From an uncultured Oscillospiraceae bacterium (GTDB lineage Bacteria; Bacillota; Clostridia; Oscillospirales; Acutalibacteraceae): a DNA stretch of 64,000 nucleotides. Where the stretch lies: positions 62,001 to 126,000 of the forward strand of contig CAOKRT010000003.1 in the NCBI GenBank assembly GCA_948471205.1. The letters run 5' to 3'. The notes below the pieces were generated by a model. It ran no database searches. It saw only the letters and a program-made list of their open reading frames with translations, and was not told where the DNA came from. Below, one piece after another: positions 17,366 to 24,665 of this stretch; position 1 is the first letter of the stretch; the number at the start of each line of letters is the position of its first letter. The position numbers and the translations under genes are program-made.

Positions 17366-18376
17366 ATGTCAAACAGAATTTTTTCCAAAACCGTTTTGCT
17401 TTCCGCTTGCTGTGTTTGCGTAACTGTGGTTGTTTTTTGTGCTGTTTTTCTGATTGCCGGGGAAATCGAACCGGAAAGACTGCTTCACCTTATGGCAAAA
17501 TACAGTTATATTTTGGTTGTTCTTTTTATTCTGATTACAATATTTGCGTTGCTTGCCGCAAGGGCAATAACAAAAAAAATAGTGAAACCTATTGAGAAAA
17601 TGGGTGGTAATCTGAAGAATATAAATGAAAACTGCCCGTATGAGGAACTGCTGCCTTTTACAGATAAAATTAAGTCCCAGCTTTATGAAAAAGACAGGCT
17701 TGAAAAGCTGACGAAGCAGTTTACAGCCAATCTTTCACATGAGCTTAAAACACCGCTTACAGCCATTTCGGGTTATGGCGAACTGCTTCAGAATACACAA
17801 GTTACGCCGGAAAATGCTGCACGGTTCGGTGAAATCATTTACAAGGAATCGCAAAGGCTTATTCATCTTACACATGATATTATTCAGCTTTCCCAATTGG
17901 AAGAATATGATTTTAAGCCTATTATAGATTCCGTTGATTTAATGGCAGTTGCCTCTTCCTGTGCAGATGCCTTATCGGTGGGGGCACAAAAAAGAAATAT
18001 AGAAATTGTTTTAAACTGTGAACAGGCATTTGCAAGGGGCACAAAGCCTCTGCTTGAAGAACTGGTTTATAACCTTGTTGAAAATGCCATACGTTATAAT
18101 GTTGAAAACGGAAAAGTTTATATAACCGTAAAAAACGACGGTGATCATTCTCTGTTGATTGTTAGGGACACCGGTATAGGCATTCCCGAAAAATATCAAA
18201 GCAGAATATTCGAACGCTTTTTCAGGGTAGACAAATCACGTTCTAAGGAAACGGGCGGAACAGGGCTTGGACTTGCAATTGTAAAGCACAGTGCGGAATA
18301 TCTTGGTGGCACAGTGAAACTGGAAAGTGAAGAGGGCAAAGGCACGACGGTTACAGTGACCCTGATGAAAAGATAA
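17366..18376 (+). CDS. Sensor histidine kinase, PhoR-like, almost no extracellular domain
   Basis: A 336-residue kinase: TM1 about 8-30, TM2 about 46-67 with only some 15 residues between them, then HisKA with His125 in NLSHELKTPLTAISGYGELL, and HATPase_c with N box LVENAIRYN, G1 DTGIGIPE and G2 TGLGLAIVKH. There is no PAS or HAMP of normal length, so the signal is probably sensed in the membrane or through a partner such as the Na/Pi-PhoU protein. An in-frame ATG at 17339 lies inside the regulator gene; 17366, just after the regulator stop, is taken. Confidence 0.9.
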   Translation: MSNRIFSKTVLLSACCVCVTVVVFCAVFLIAGEIEPERLLHLMAKYSYILVVLFILITIFALLAARAITKKIVKPIEKMGGNLKNINENCPYEELLPFTDKIKSQLYEKDRLEKLTKQFTANLSHELKTPLTAISGYGELLQNTQVTPENAARFGEIIYKESQRLIHLTHDIIQLSQLEEYDFKPIIDSVDLMAVASSCADALSVGAQKRNIEIVLNCEQAFARGTKPLLEELVYNLVENAIRYNVENGKVYITVKNDGDHSLLIVRDTGIGIPEKYQSRIFERFFRVDKSRSKETGGTGLGLAIVKHSAEYLGGTVKLESEEGKGTTVTVTLMKR

Positions 18377-18445
18377 ATATTATCATATTGCAGTCCATGT
18401 TTTTTTGTGATAAAATAGTAAAAAAATTTTTAAAGGGTGATACGC

Positions 18446-19081
18446 TTGTCCATAAAGCAGGGCGTTTATTTAAAGGAACTTAGAGTAAAAAATAAATTAA
18501 GCCAGGAAAAACTCGGTGAAAAGCTGGGGCTTTCAAGGCAGTCAATTTCAAAATGGGAACAGGGGTATGCTACGCCTGATACGGAAAACCTGTTAAAGTT
18601 ATCTGAAATTTATAATGTATCGGTAGACACTATTTTAAAGTGCGGTGAAACAGAAGAAACGGATGAAGCAGAACCTGCCGAAAAAATAAATGATGAAGTA
18701 AATTTAAATGAAAAAGATGTAAAGCCGGAAATTATTGTTGTGGAAAGACCTGCAAGCAAGGAACCTGAAAAATATAAAAAAAGAGGATGGTTTTACATAT
18801 CCTATCCAATTATTATGGTTATGGCATATGCTGTTATCGGTGTTGGATGCGGTGTACGCGGCTGGATAACAGGTTGGATTGTGTTTTTAACCATACCCTT
18901 ATTTTATACAGGGATTGCTGCATATGAAAAAAGAAAGCCCATTATATTCTGCTATCCTGTTTTGGTGCTGATTATATATCTTTTGCTTGGGTTCTTTTCC
19001 GCCTTGTGGCATCCGATGTGGATTATTTTTCTGACCATTCCGATATTTTATATTGTTTGTGCCGTCAAAAAAAGCAAATAA
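18446..19081 (+). CDS. XRE-family HTH protein with C-terminal membrane domain
   Basis: The start is taken as TTG at 18446, because AAAGGGTGA ends 5 bases before it; a GTG at 18437 falls inside that RBS. The 211-residue product has an XRE helix-turn-helix (about 3-60: LSQEKLGEKLGLSRQSISKWEQG), an acidic linker, then four membrane segments. The membrane part looks like an internal duplication: GWIVFLTIPLFY and MWIIFLTIPIFY recur about 60 residues apart. Such one-component membrane regulators sense envelope or membrane states. It follows the kinase by 69 bases and may be in the same operon. Target unknown. Confidence 0.8.
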   Translation: MSIKQGVYLKELRVKNKLSQEKLGEKLGLSRQSISKWEQGYATPDTENLLKLSEIYNVSVDTILKCGETEETDEAEPAEKINDEVNLNEKDVKPEIIVVERPASKEPEKYKKRGWFYISYPIIMVMAYAVIGVGCGVRGWITGWIVFLTIPLFYTGIAAYEKRKPIIFCYPVLVLIIYLLLGFFSALWHPMWIIFLTIPIFYIVCAVKKSK

Positions 19082-19083
19082 AC

Positions 19084-19119
19084 AAAGCACTCGTTTTTGG
19101 CTTAAAACGGGTGCTTTTT
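19084..19119 (+). terminator. Terminator after the membrane XRE gene
   Basis: AAAGCAC-TCGTTTT pairs with AAAACGG-GTGCTTT across a 6-base loop (one G-U pair), followed by a T-run. Confidence 0.8.
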
Positions 19120-19120
19120 C

Positions 19121-19141
19121 ATGTCAACCAGCGGTTGACAT
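19121..19141. promoter_or_regulatory. Palindromic operator candidate GTCAACC-N3-GGTTGAC
   Basis: A perfect 9-3-9 inverted repeat (arms ATGTCAACC and GGTTGACAT). Its core fits the consensus GTCAAYC-N3-GRTTGAC shared with the site at 3395-3411. It lies just upstream of the promoter of the E2-like gene. Confidence 0.5.
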
Positions 19142-19163
19142 CCGGCTTGTAAACCCAAGTTGA

Positions 19164-19192
19164 TTGAGAAGTGAAGACAGATGTTTTATTAT
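19164..19192 (+). promoter_or_regulatory. Promoter of the E2-like acyltransferase gene
   Basis: TTGAGA (19164-19169), 17-base spacer, TATTAT (19187-19192), 42 bases before the start codon. Confidence 0.55.
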
Positions 19193-19234
19193 ATCGTCAC
19201 AGCAAAGAAAAATGCATAAAGGAGAACATATAGA

Positions 19235-20158
19235 ATGTCTGTATATAAAAAAGAATATTTTGGAATAGCAAGAAAAATCGTATCAAATATGACCACACAG
19301 AGCTGGGAAGAAATTCCGCACGCTACAATGGGATATGAAGCAGATATAACAGAATTTTTAAACGAATGCAAAAAACTTAATGCAGCAGGTGTGCAGGCTG
19401 CAGATAAGATAACCATTAATACAGTTGTAATGAAAGTTATATGTGAGGGACTGAAGGCTGCCCCTAAAATGAACTGCACGCTTGAATTCAAAAGAAAGCT
19501 TGTACGCGGGTCTCTTAAATATCATGATAATATTGATATTTCAATGCCGATGATTTTGCATACAGGTGAAATGATGACGGTTAATATGCATGATATGGGT
19601 AATAAAACATTAAGCGAAATGACCGCGTCCATTAACGATAAAATCCGCCGTGCCAATAATTCAAATATGAATGAAGTAATGTATGAGGTTTCGCTTGACA
19701 ATACGCTTACCGGACTGAAAAACGGAAAACTTGCACAAACGCTCAGCCGTCTTTACGGTTCCAAAATGCCGGGTAGACACAAGGTGCACACACTTTCGGG
19801 AAGCAAAAAGAAAATGTATTATTCCATTCCTGTTGAGGACAGACTTACAAAACATGACATAGAACAGGGCACAACAACCATTACAAATTTGGGTTCGGTT
19901 TACAGAGAACAGAAAGGCTGCTGTTTCCTGCTGGAGATTATTCCGCCGCAGACTACTGCTTTTGCTATTAATGCTGCGCAGAAACGTCCGGTTGTCACAA
20001 CGGATGAAAACGGAAATGAACGCATTGAAATCCGCACAATTCTTCCGATTACAATAGCAATAGACCATCGTTCGCTTGATTACGGCGACTGTATTCCGTT
20101 TTTCAGAAAGTTAGATGAAATTTTTGAAAATCCTTCTGTAATACAAAGCTGGAAATAA
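19235..20158 (+). CDS. Stand-alone 2-oxoacid dehydrogenase E2-type acyltransferase
   Basis: A 307-residue protein matching the catalytic (CoA-acyltransferase/CAT-fold) domain of E2 subunits, but without lipoyl or peripheral-subunit-binding domains and with no E1 or E3 genes nearby. The active-site histidine is recognisable as His278 in AIDHRSLDYGD. Classical E2 has HxxxDG, whereas here Tyr is inserted before Gly. ITINTVVMKVICEGLKAAPKMN and GTTTITNLGS also fit E2. It may be a free acetyl/acyltransferase with an unknown acceptor. RBS AAGGAGAA precedes the ATG. It is its own transcription unit with a terminator behind. Confidence 0.8.
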   Translation: MSVYKKEYFGIARKIVSNMTTQSWEEIPHATMGYEADITEFLNECKKLNAAGVQAADKITINTVVMKVICEGLKAAPKMNCTLEFKRKLVRGSLKYHDNIDISMPMILHTGEMMTVNMHDMGNKTLSEMTASINDKIRRANNSNMNEVMYEVSLDNTLTGLKNGKLAQTLSRLYGSKMPGRHKVHTLSGSKKKMYYSIPVEDRLTKHDIEQGTTTITNLGSVYREQKGCCFLLEIIPPQTTAFAINAAQKRPVVTTDENGNERIEIRTILPITIAIDHRSLDYGDCIPFFRKLDEIFENPSVIQSWK

Positions 20159-20168
20159 TCAGATTAAC

Positions 20169-20203
20169 AAAAAGCAAGGATACTTTTGTATCCTTGCTTT
20201 TTT
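20169..20203. terminator. Bidirectional terminator between E2-like gene and second Na/Pi gene
   Basis: A 14-bp perfect stem (20169-20182 with 20189-20202), 6-base loop, A-run on one side and T-run on the other. Confidence 0.9.
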
Positions 20204-21949
20204 CTATAATTTATATTTATTCAAATATTTTTCAAACGCTTCTGCAAAGGTTTTGCTTTCATCATTTTTTATAACTCGTAAATAAGAATGGGGCTTAAAA
20301 CTGTTTTGCGAAAGTTCTATAATGCAAACGGCAATGTTTGAACAGTGATCTGCAATTCTTTCAAATGAATTCACAATGTCAAAAAACATGATTCCGTTTT
20401 CAACGGTGCATTCACCGTTTTGTATCCGTTTTGAATGCTTTGCTCTGAGTTCAACTTTAAGATTGTCTATCACCTGCTCAAGCGGTTCAATTGTTTTGGC
20501 AAGTGAAATATCATCGTCAATAAATGCCTGTATGGATTTTTCAACAATTTCGCTGACGGCATTGCTCATAACCTCAAGCCCGTCATTTGCCTGTGATGAA
20601 AAATGAATTTTGTTTTGGTGCATTTTTCTTTTGGTTTTCAGTATATTAATTCCGTAATCGCCTATTCTTTCAAAATTGCCGATTGCGTGTGTCAGCTTTG
20701 ACATTTTCACCGAATCCTCTAAATTCAGCCGCATAGAATTGATTTTAACAAGGTATGTTTCAAGCTTGTCCTCATAAGCGTCAAGCAATTTTTCATTTTC
20801 ACTTATCCGTTCATCGTTTATTTTTGAATATTCATTGATAAAATCAAGGCAAAGCATAATATTTTCCTTTGCAATCATTCCCATTTTTGTACATTCCTCC
20901 ATTGCTTTGTTAATAGCGTAAGAGGATGAAATAAGAAATTTTTTATCAACCAGTGTTTCTCCGCCTTCCGAACGGCTGTCTTTAACAATAATGCATGCCA
21001 GCTTTTCAAGAATTTTTCCGAAAGGAAACAGCGCCGCTGTTGCAAATACATTAAACAATGTATGAATAACAGCAATATCCGACGGACTGACAATATTTTC
21101 AATAAACGGCAGTTTAAACACAGAATTGATTCCGTAAAAAAGCAGCATGGCAAGCAGCACGCCAACTGTGTTGAATAAAAGATGCACAACGGCGGTGCGC
21201 TTTGCATTTTTATTGGCGCCTACTGATGAAAGAAGCGCAGTCACGCAGGTGCCTATGTTCTGCCCTAAAATTATGGGGAACGCAGACGCAACTGTAATTG
21301 AACCTGTAACCGTAAGCGCCTGCAGAATTCCTACAGAAGCGGAAGAAGACTGAATTACGGCAGTAAGGATCATACCCGCCGTTACGCCTAAAACCGGATT
21401 GGAAAAGGCTGTGAGCAGACTTGTAAACTGCGGAACATCCTTTAACGGTTCAACAGCGGCACTCATAGCCTCCATTCCAAACATAAGAACGGAAAATCCA
21501 AGAAGTATGGAACCAAGATTTTTCTTCCTGTCACTTTTGCAGAATAAATAAAGTATAATGCCTATAAGTGCCAATACCGGCGTAAAGGAAGACGGCTTCA
21601 GCAAACTGATAAATATATTGGAACTTTGTATTCCTGTAAGTGAAAGCAGCCAGCTTGTTATGGTGGTGCCGATATTTGCACCCATAATTATGCCCACAAC
21701 CTGGCTTAAACTCATAATTTTTGAATTAACAAAGCCAACTGCCATAACCGTTACGGCAGAAGAGGATTGAATTACGGCTGTGATTCCTGCGCCGAGAAGC
21801 AGCCCTTTTAAACGGTTGCTTGTCATTTTTTCAAGTATTTCTTCAAATTTTCCTCCGCCCAGCCGTTCAAGCGAACTGCCCATATAATTCATTCCGAATA
21901 AAAACAGTGCAAGACCGCCGGTTAAAGACAAAATATTAAATATGCTCAT
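20204..21949 (-). CDS. Na/Pi cotransporter family protein with PhoU-like domain (second paralogue)
   Basis: A 581-residue paralogue of 14905-16653 with the same architecture: two Na/Pi repeats with QSSSAVTVMAVGFVNS and QSSSASVGILQALTVTGS, then a PhoU-like helical domain (about 350-560; LEQVIDNLKVELRAKHSKR matches the first copy). Many identical blocks (GANIGTTIT, LLKPSSF, NECTVE-type ends) show recent duplication. It is monocistronic, between an E2-like gene and the FGGY kinase, transcribed leftward. On the minus strand upstream, TTTACA (22052-22047) and TTGAAA (22041-22036) are also 11 bases apart, as in the candidate PHO box of the first copy. Confidence 0.9.
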   Translation of the reverse strand: MSIFNILSLTGGLALFLFGMNYMGSSLERLGGGKFEEILEKMTSNRLKGLLLGAGITAVIQSSSAVTVMAVGFVNSKIMSLSQVVGIIMGANIGTTITSWLLSLTGIQSSNIFISLLKPSSFTPVLALIGIILYLFCKSDRKKNLGSILLGFSVLMFGMEAMSAAVEPLKDVPQFTSLLTAFSNPVLGVTAGMILTAVIQSSSASVGILQALTVTGSITVASAFPIILGQNIGTCVTALLSSVGANKNAKRTAVVHLLFNTVGVLLAMLLFYGINSVFKLPFIENIVSPSDIAVIHTLFNVFATAALFPFGKILEKLACIIVKDSRSEGGETLVDKKFLISSSYAINKAMEECTKMGMIAKENIMLCLDFINEYSKINDERISENEKLLDAYEDKLETYLVKINSMRLNLEDSVKMSKLTHAIGNFERIGDYGINILKTKRKMHQNKIHFSSQANDGLEVMSNAVSEIVEKSIQAFIDDDISLAKTIEPLEQVIDNLKVELRAKHSKRIQNGECTVENGIMFFDIVNSFERIADHCSNIAVCIIELSQNSFKPHSYLRVIKNDESKTFAEAFEKYLNKYKL

Positions 21950-22058
21950 TTATTTCACCTCGTGCAAATCATAAACAACGGCAGTTAAATATCGGTTTAG
22001 TATTTGTAAAAAAGCGGTGAAATAATACTTGAATATTTCAAATTTCTGTAAAAAATAT

Positions 22059-22085
22059 AAAGCCTGCTTAAAAGAAGCAGGCTTT
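22059..22085 (-). terminator. Terminator after FGGY kinase
   Basis: An 11-bp perfect stem (22059-22069 with 22075-22085), 5-base loop, followed on the minus strand by an AT-rich tract with T5. Confidence 0.75.
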
Positions 22086-22102
22086 GTCGGCGAAAATTGA
22101 TT

Positions 22103-23713
22103 TTATCCGTTTAAAATTGCAAAGTTCTCTTTGTTGGATTTGTAAAGATTCTGGAATACTCTGAAGTTTCTGTCATAAACAGCTTTATTGTTTTTGTTCG
22201 GATGATACAGCTTTTTAGCCGGAATAAGTGATTTAACATGTTCGATTGACGGAATAAGCTGAAGACCGACTGCAATGCAGGCCGCAGCACCGACAGCGCC
22301 TACATTCTGCGGACTGTCAACAACTTCTATATCACGCTGAAGAATATCCGAAAGAATCTGGCAGGTAACAGCGCCGAGCGCGCCGCCGCCGCAGAAGCGG
22401 ATGGATTTGGAGGTGTTTACCTTTTTCTCCTGTCTTTCAAGCATCCATCTCATATGGAAGCAGATGCCTTCAACAACCGCTCTTATCATTTCAGTTTTTC
22501 CTGTTTCTATTTTAATGTTAAAGAACATGCCGGCAGCATTCGGGTCTTCAAACGGGCAGCGGTTACCGTGAAGCCACGGCGTGAAAATTGTTCCGTTTGC
22601 ACCTGCCGGAATGGAATCGATAACATCCTCCATATAATCATAAAGGTTAAGCTGAAGCGCCTCTACGGCATCCGAAACATTTTTATCATGCAGATAAACC
22701 TTTATATCATCCAGTGCAAGATGATTTTTCACCCATTCAACGCATTTGTTTGATGTTTCAAGCTCGCCGAAATAATTGTATTTTCCCGGGTCTGCACCTA
22801 CAATTGCGGCCATCATGGCGCCCGCATCAACCACCTGTTTGTCAACAACAGTGCCAACCCAGCCGGAAGTGCCGCTGTATATATGCGTATCACAAACGCC
22901 TACTGCACCGGCGCCTACGCCGATAAGCGAAGCGTCTCCGCCTCCGCCGAAAACAGCGGTTCCCGGTGCAAGCCCAAGTTCTTCAGCTGCTTTTTCTGTA
23001 ATTTCGCCCACTTTTTCCATGCATTTTTTAATCTGCGGAAGATGATTGATATTTACTCCAACCATATCGCAAATCGGTTTGCACCAGCCCTCATGACCTT
23101 TTCTTGTATCATAAAGAAGTGTGGCAAATGCACTGTCCTCTGTCATAACAAATTCACCGCTTGCACGGCAGATAAGATATTCTTTTACATCAAGCCATTT
23201 ATAAACCTTTGCAAAAATTTCAGGCTCATGTGCCTCAACCCATTTATATTTCCAAATAGGGTCTTTAACGGAAGAACTTACGGCACCTGTGTATTTAAGA
23301 TATTTAAGAAGCTTGGAAACCTCTGCACCGGCAATCTGAACGCCGTGTGCAATTCCTTTTTTCAGTTCCTCTCTTGCACGCTGGTCCATATAACTCATAG
23401 GATGGCGCACACAGTTGCCTTCCTTATCAACAAGAACAAGTCCCTGCATCTGGGAACAGAAGGAAATACCCTCAATCTGTTCCTTGCTTATGTACGGCAC
23501 CTTTTCAAAAACGGTTTTGGTTGAAACACACATTGCATTCCACCATTCGTCTGCGTGTTGTTCGGCTCCGCCCTTATATCCTGTTTCATCGTCAACATAA
23601 AGACCGTAGCCAAGCGTGGATGAACCCAGGATTTTCATTTCCTTATCAATTTCAATAAGGCAGGTTTTTATTCCTGTGGTGCCGATGTCATAAGTAATTA
23701 CATATTTACTCAT
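22103..23713 (-). CDS. FGGY-family carbohydrate kinase
   Basis: A 536-residue sugar kinase with the two-domain FGGY/actin-like fold. The N-terminal phosphate-1 motif ITYDIGTTGIKTCLIEI is seen at residues 4-20. The C-terminal half has VFGGGGDASLIGVGAGAVG, SGTSGWVGT and the adenosine-side motif RFCGGGALGAVTCQILSDI. It should use ATP to phosphorylate a ketose or polyol; closest in feel to xylulokinase/glycerol kinase relatives, substrate unknown. Its ATG overlaps the stop of the TetR gene by 4 bases (23710-23713), so regulator and kinase are co-translated. It is divergent from an aminotransferase and an aldolase that probably belong to the same pathway. Confidence 0.88.
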   Translation of the reverse strand: MSKYVITYDIGTTGIKTCLIEIDKEMKILGSSTLGYGLYVDDETGYKGGAEQHADEWWNAMCVSTKTVFEKVPYISKEQIEGISFCSQMQGLVLVDKEGNCVRHPMSYMDQRAREELKKGIAHGVQIAGAEVSKLLKYLKYTGAVSSSVKDPIWKYKWVEAHEPEIFAKVYKWLDVKEYLICRASGEFVMTEDSAFATLLYDTRKGHEGWCKPICDMVGVNINHLPQIKKCMEKVGEITEKAAEELGLAPGTAVFGGGGDASLIGVGAGAVGVCDTHIYSGTSGWVGTVVDKQVVDAGAMMAAIVGADPGKYNYFGELETSNKCVEWVKNHLALDDIKVYLHDKNVSDAVEALQLNLYDYMEDVIDSIPAGANGTIFTPWLHGNRCPFEDPNAAGMFFNIKIETGKTEMIRAVVEGICFHMRWMLERQEKKVNTSKSIRFCGGGALGAVTCQILSDILQRDIEVVDSPQNVGAVGAAACIAVGLQLIPSIEHVKSLIPAKKLYHPNKNNKAVYDRNFRVFQNLYKSNKENFAILNG

Positions 23714-24396
23714 ATTTTTTCCTCCGTTAAATCACTTGTTCTTTTTTCAAAAGTAAATGCAGATTCAATAAATTTCAAAAGCTGATTTACTATTTCATCG
23801 TCATTCATTGCGTCTGTGTCAACGCCGGTGTAGATTTTTAAACGCTCTTTGTAGTATTCGCAGGAAAACGAAAACTGAAGCGTGGTAAGAAGATTATCAA
23901 GAAAAAAAGCAAATAATCTTGGGTCAAGATCCTGCCTTACATCGCCGCCGGCAAGCGCCTGGGCAATAGATGTAATATATATGCGGCTTGTATGGCTTTC
24001 AATTTCCTTTGCAAGCATAACGGCACGCGCACCGTCTTTTTCGGAAGTGATTTCATTATATAGTCTTATATAATTCATATTTTTTCTTGAAAGTACGCAG
24101 GTGGCTCTGATAAGTTTTTCAGCTTTTATCAGCAGTTTGTCACGGCTTGCCATAATTTCTTTCAGCGCATCCTCAAGAATGCTCATTCCTCTTGAAATGC
24201 AGGTAAAAAACAAATCCTCTTTTGTTGAAAAATATTTATACATTAAGCCAATGCTGATACCGGCATTGCGTGCAATCACGTTTATATTGGCATTTTCATA
24301 TCCTTTTGAAGAAAATTCCTCTATACCTACTTCAAGAATGCGTTCTTTGCGTTCTTCCGGAATTTTTTCAAAAGCCTCTTTATAATGTTTTATCAT
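23710..24396 (-). CDS. TetR/AcrR-family transcriptional regulator
   Basis: A 228-residue TetR repressor. The N-terminal HTH is typical: RKERILEVGIEEFSSKGYENANINVIARNAGIS followed by GLMYKYFSTKEDLF (quoted in pieces: ILEVGIEEFSSKGYENANI, NVIARNAGISIGLMYKYF). The C-terminal ligand domain is about 70-210. The frame is open to 24642, but that extension is hydrophobic and unlike TetR; the ATG at 24396 puts the HTH at the usual distance. No strong RBS is seen, so the start is moderately sure. It is the first gene of a leftward operon with the kinase and probably controls the divergent promoter region 24481-24645. Confidence 0.85.
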   Translation of the reverse strand: MIKHYKEAFEKIPEERKERILEVGIEEFSSKGYENANINVIARNAGISIGLMYKYFSTKEDLFFTCISRGMSILEDALKEIMASRDKLLIKAEKLIRATCVLSRKNMNYIRLYNEITSEKDGARAVMLAKEIESHTSRIYITSIAQALAGGDVRQDLDPRLFAFFLDNLLTTLQFSFSCEYYKERLKIYTGVDTDAMNDDEIVNQLLKFIESAFTFEKRTSDLTEEKI

Positions 24397-24480
24397 TTTT
24401 TTTAATTTTGTAGCATTGCACAAAACAGAAAATATTTTTTTATGCAACTGCCACAAATCCCTCTCTATACAGTTGAAGAT

Positions 24481-24540
24481 ACTGCAAGTATAGTAACATA
24501 AATTTAAAACAACTGCAATAATTAGTAACAAATTTAAACA
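24481..24540. repeat. Tandem imperfect direct repeat, about 30 bp x2
   Basis: Copy 1 is 24481-24511 and copy 2 is 24512-24540. Both begin ACTGCAA, continue with TAGTAACA and end AATTTAAA(A)CA; copy 1 is two bases longer. The repeat lies between the TetR gene and the promoter of the aminotransferase and may be a regulator-binding array. Confidence 0.6.
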
Positions 24541-24559
24541 AAAAATATTAAATATGTGT

Positions 24560-24587
24560 TTGACAAATCGTTGAAAAGTGATATACT
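24560..24587 (+). promoter_or_regulatory. Promoter of the aminotransferase-aldolase operon
   Basis: TTGACA (24560-24565), 16-base spacer, TATACT (24582-24587). An AGTGA motif sits inside the spacer (24577-24581). Confidence 0.75.
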
Positions 24588-24601
24588 TAAAGTGCAGATT
24601 T

Positions 24602-24645
24602 AGTGAGCAATGGCTCACTTTAATATGAAAAGTGAAATTCACTTT
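24602..24645. promoter_or_regulatory. Two AGTGA/TCACT palindromes just downstream of the promoter
   Basis: Palindrome 1 is AGTGAGC-N4-GCTCACT (24602-24619). Palindrome 2 is AAAGTGA-N3-TCACTTT (24629-24645). Both carry AGTGA...TCACT arms and cover the region from about +8 to +50, a position where a bound TetR protein would block transcription. Operator function is inferred. Confidence 0.5.
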
Positions 24646-24665
24646 ATTTTTAAGGAGGAAAATTT

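Noticed and set aside
22883-23524. 213-codon open frame opposite the FGGY kinase
   Set aside because: Low-complexity Phe/Cys/Asn-rich product with no start signal; the kinase reading is solid.
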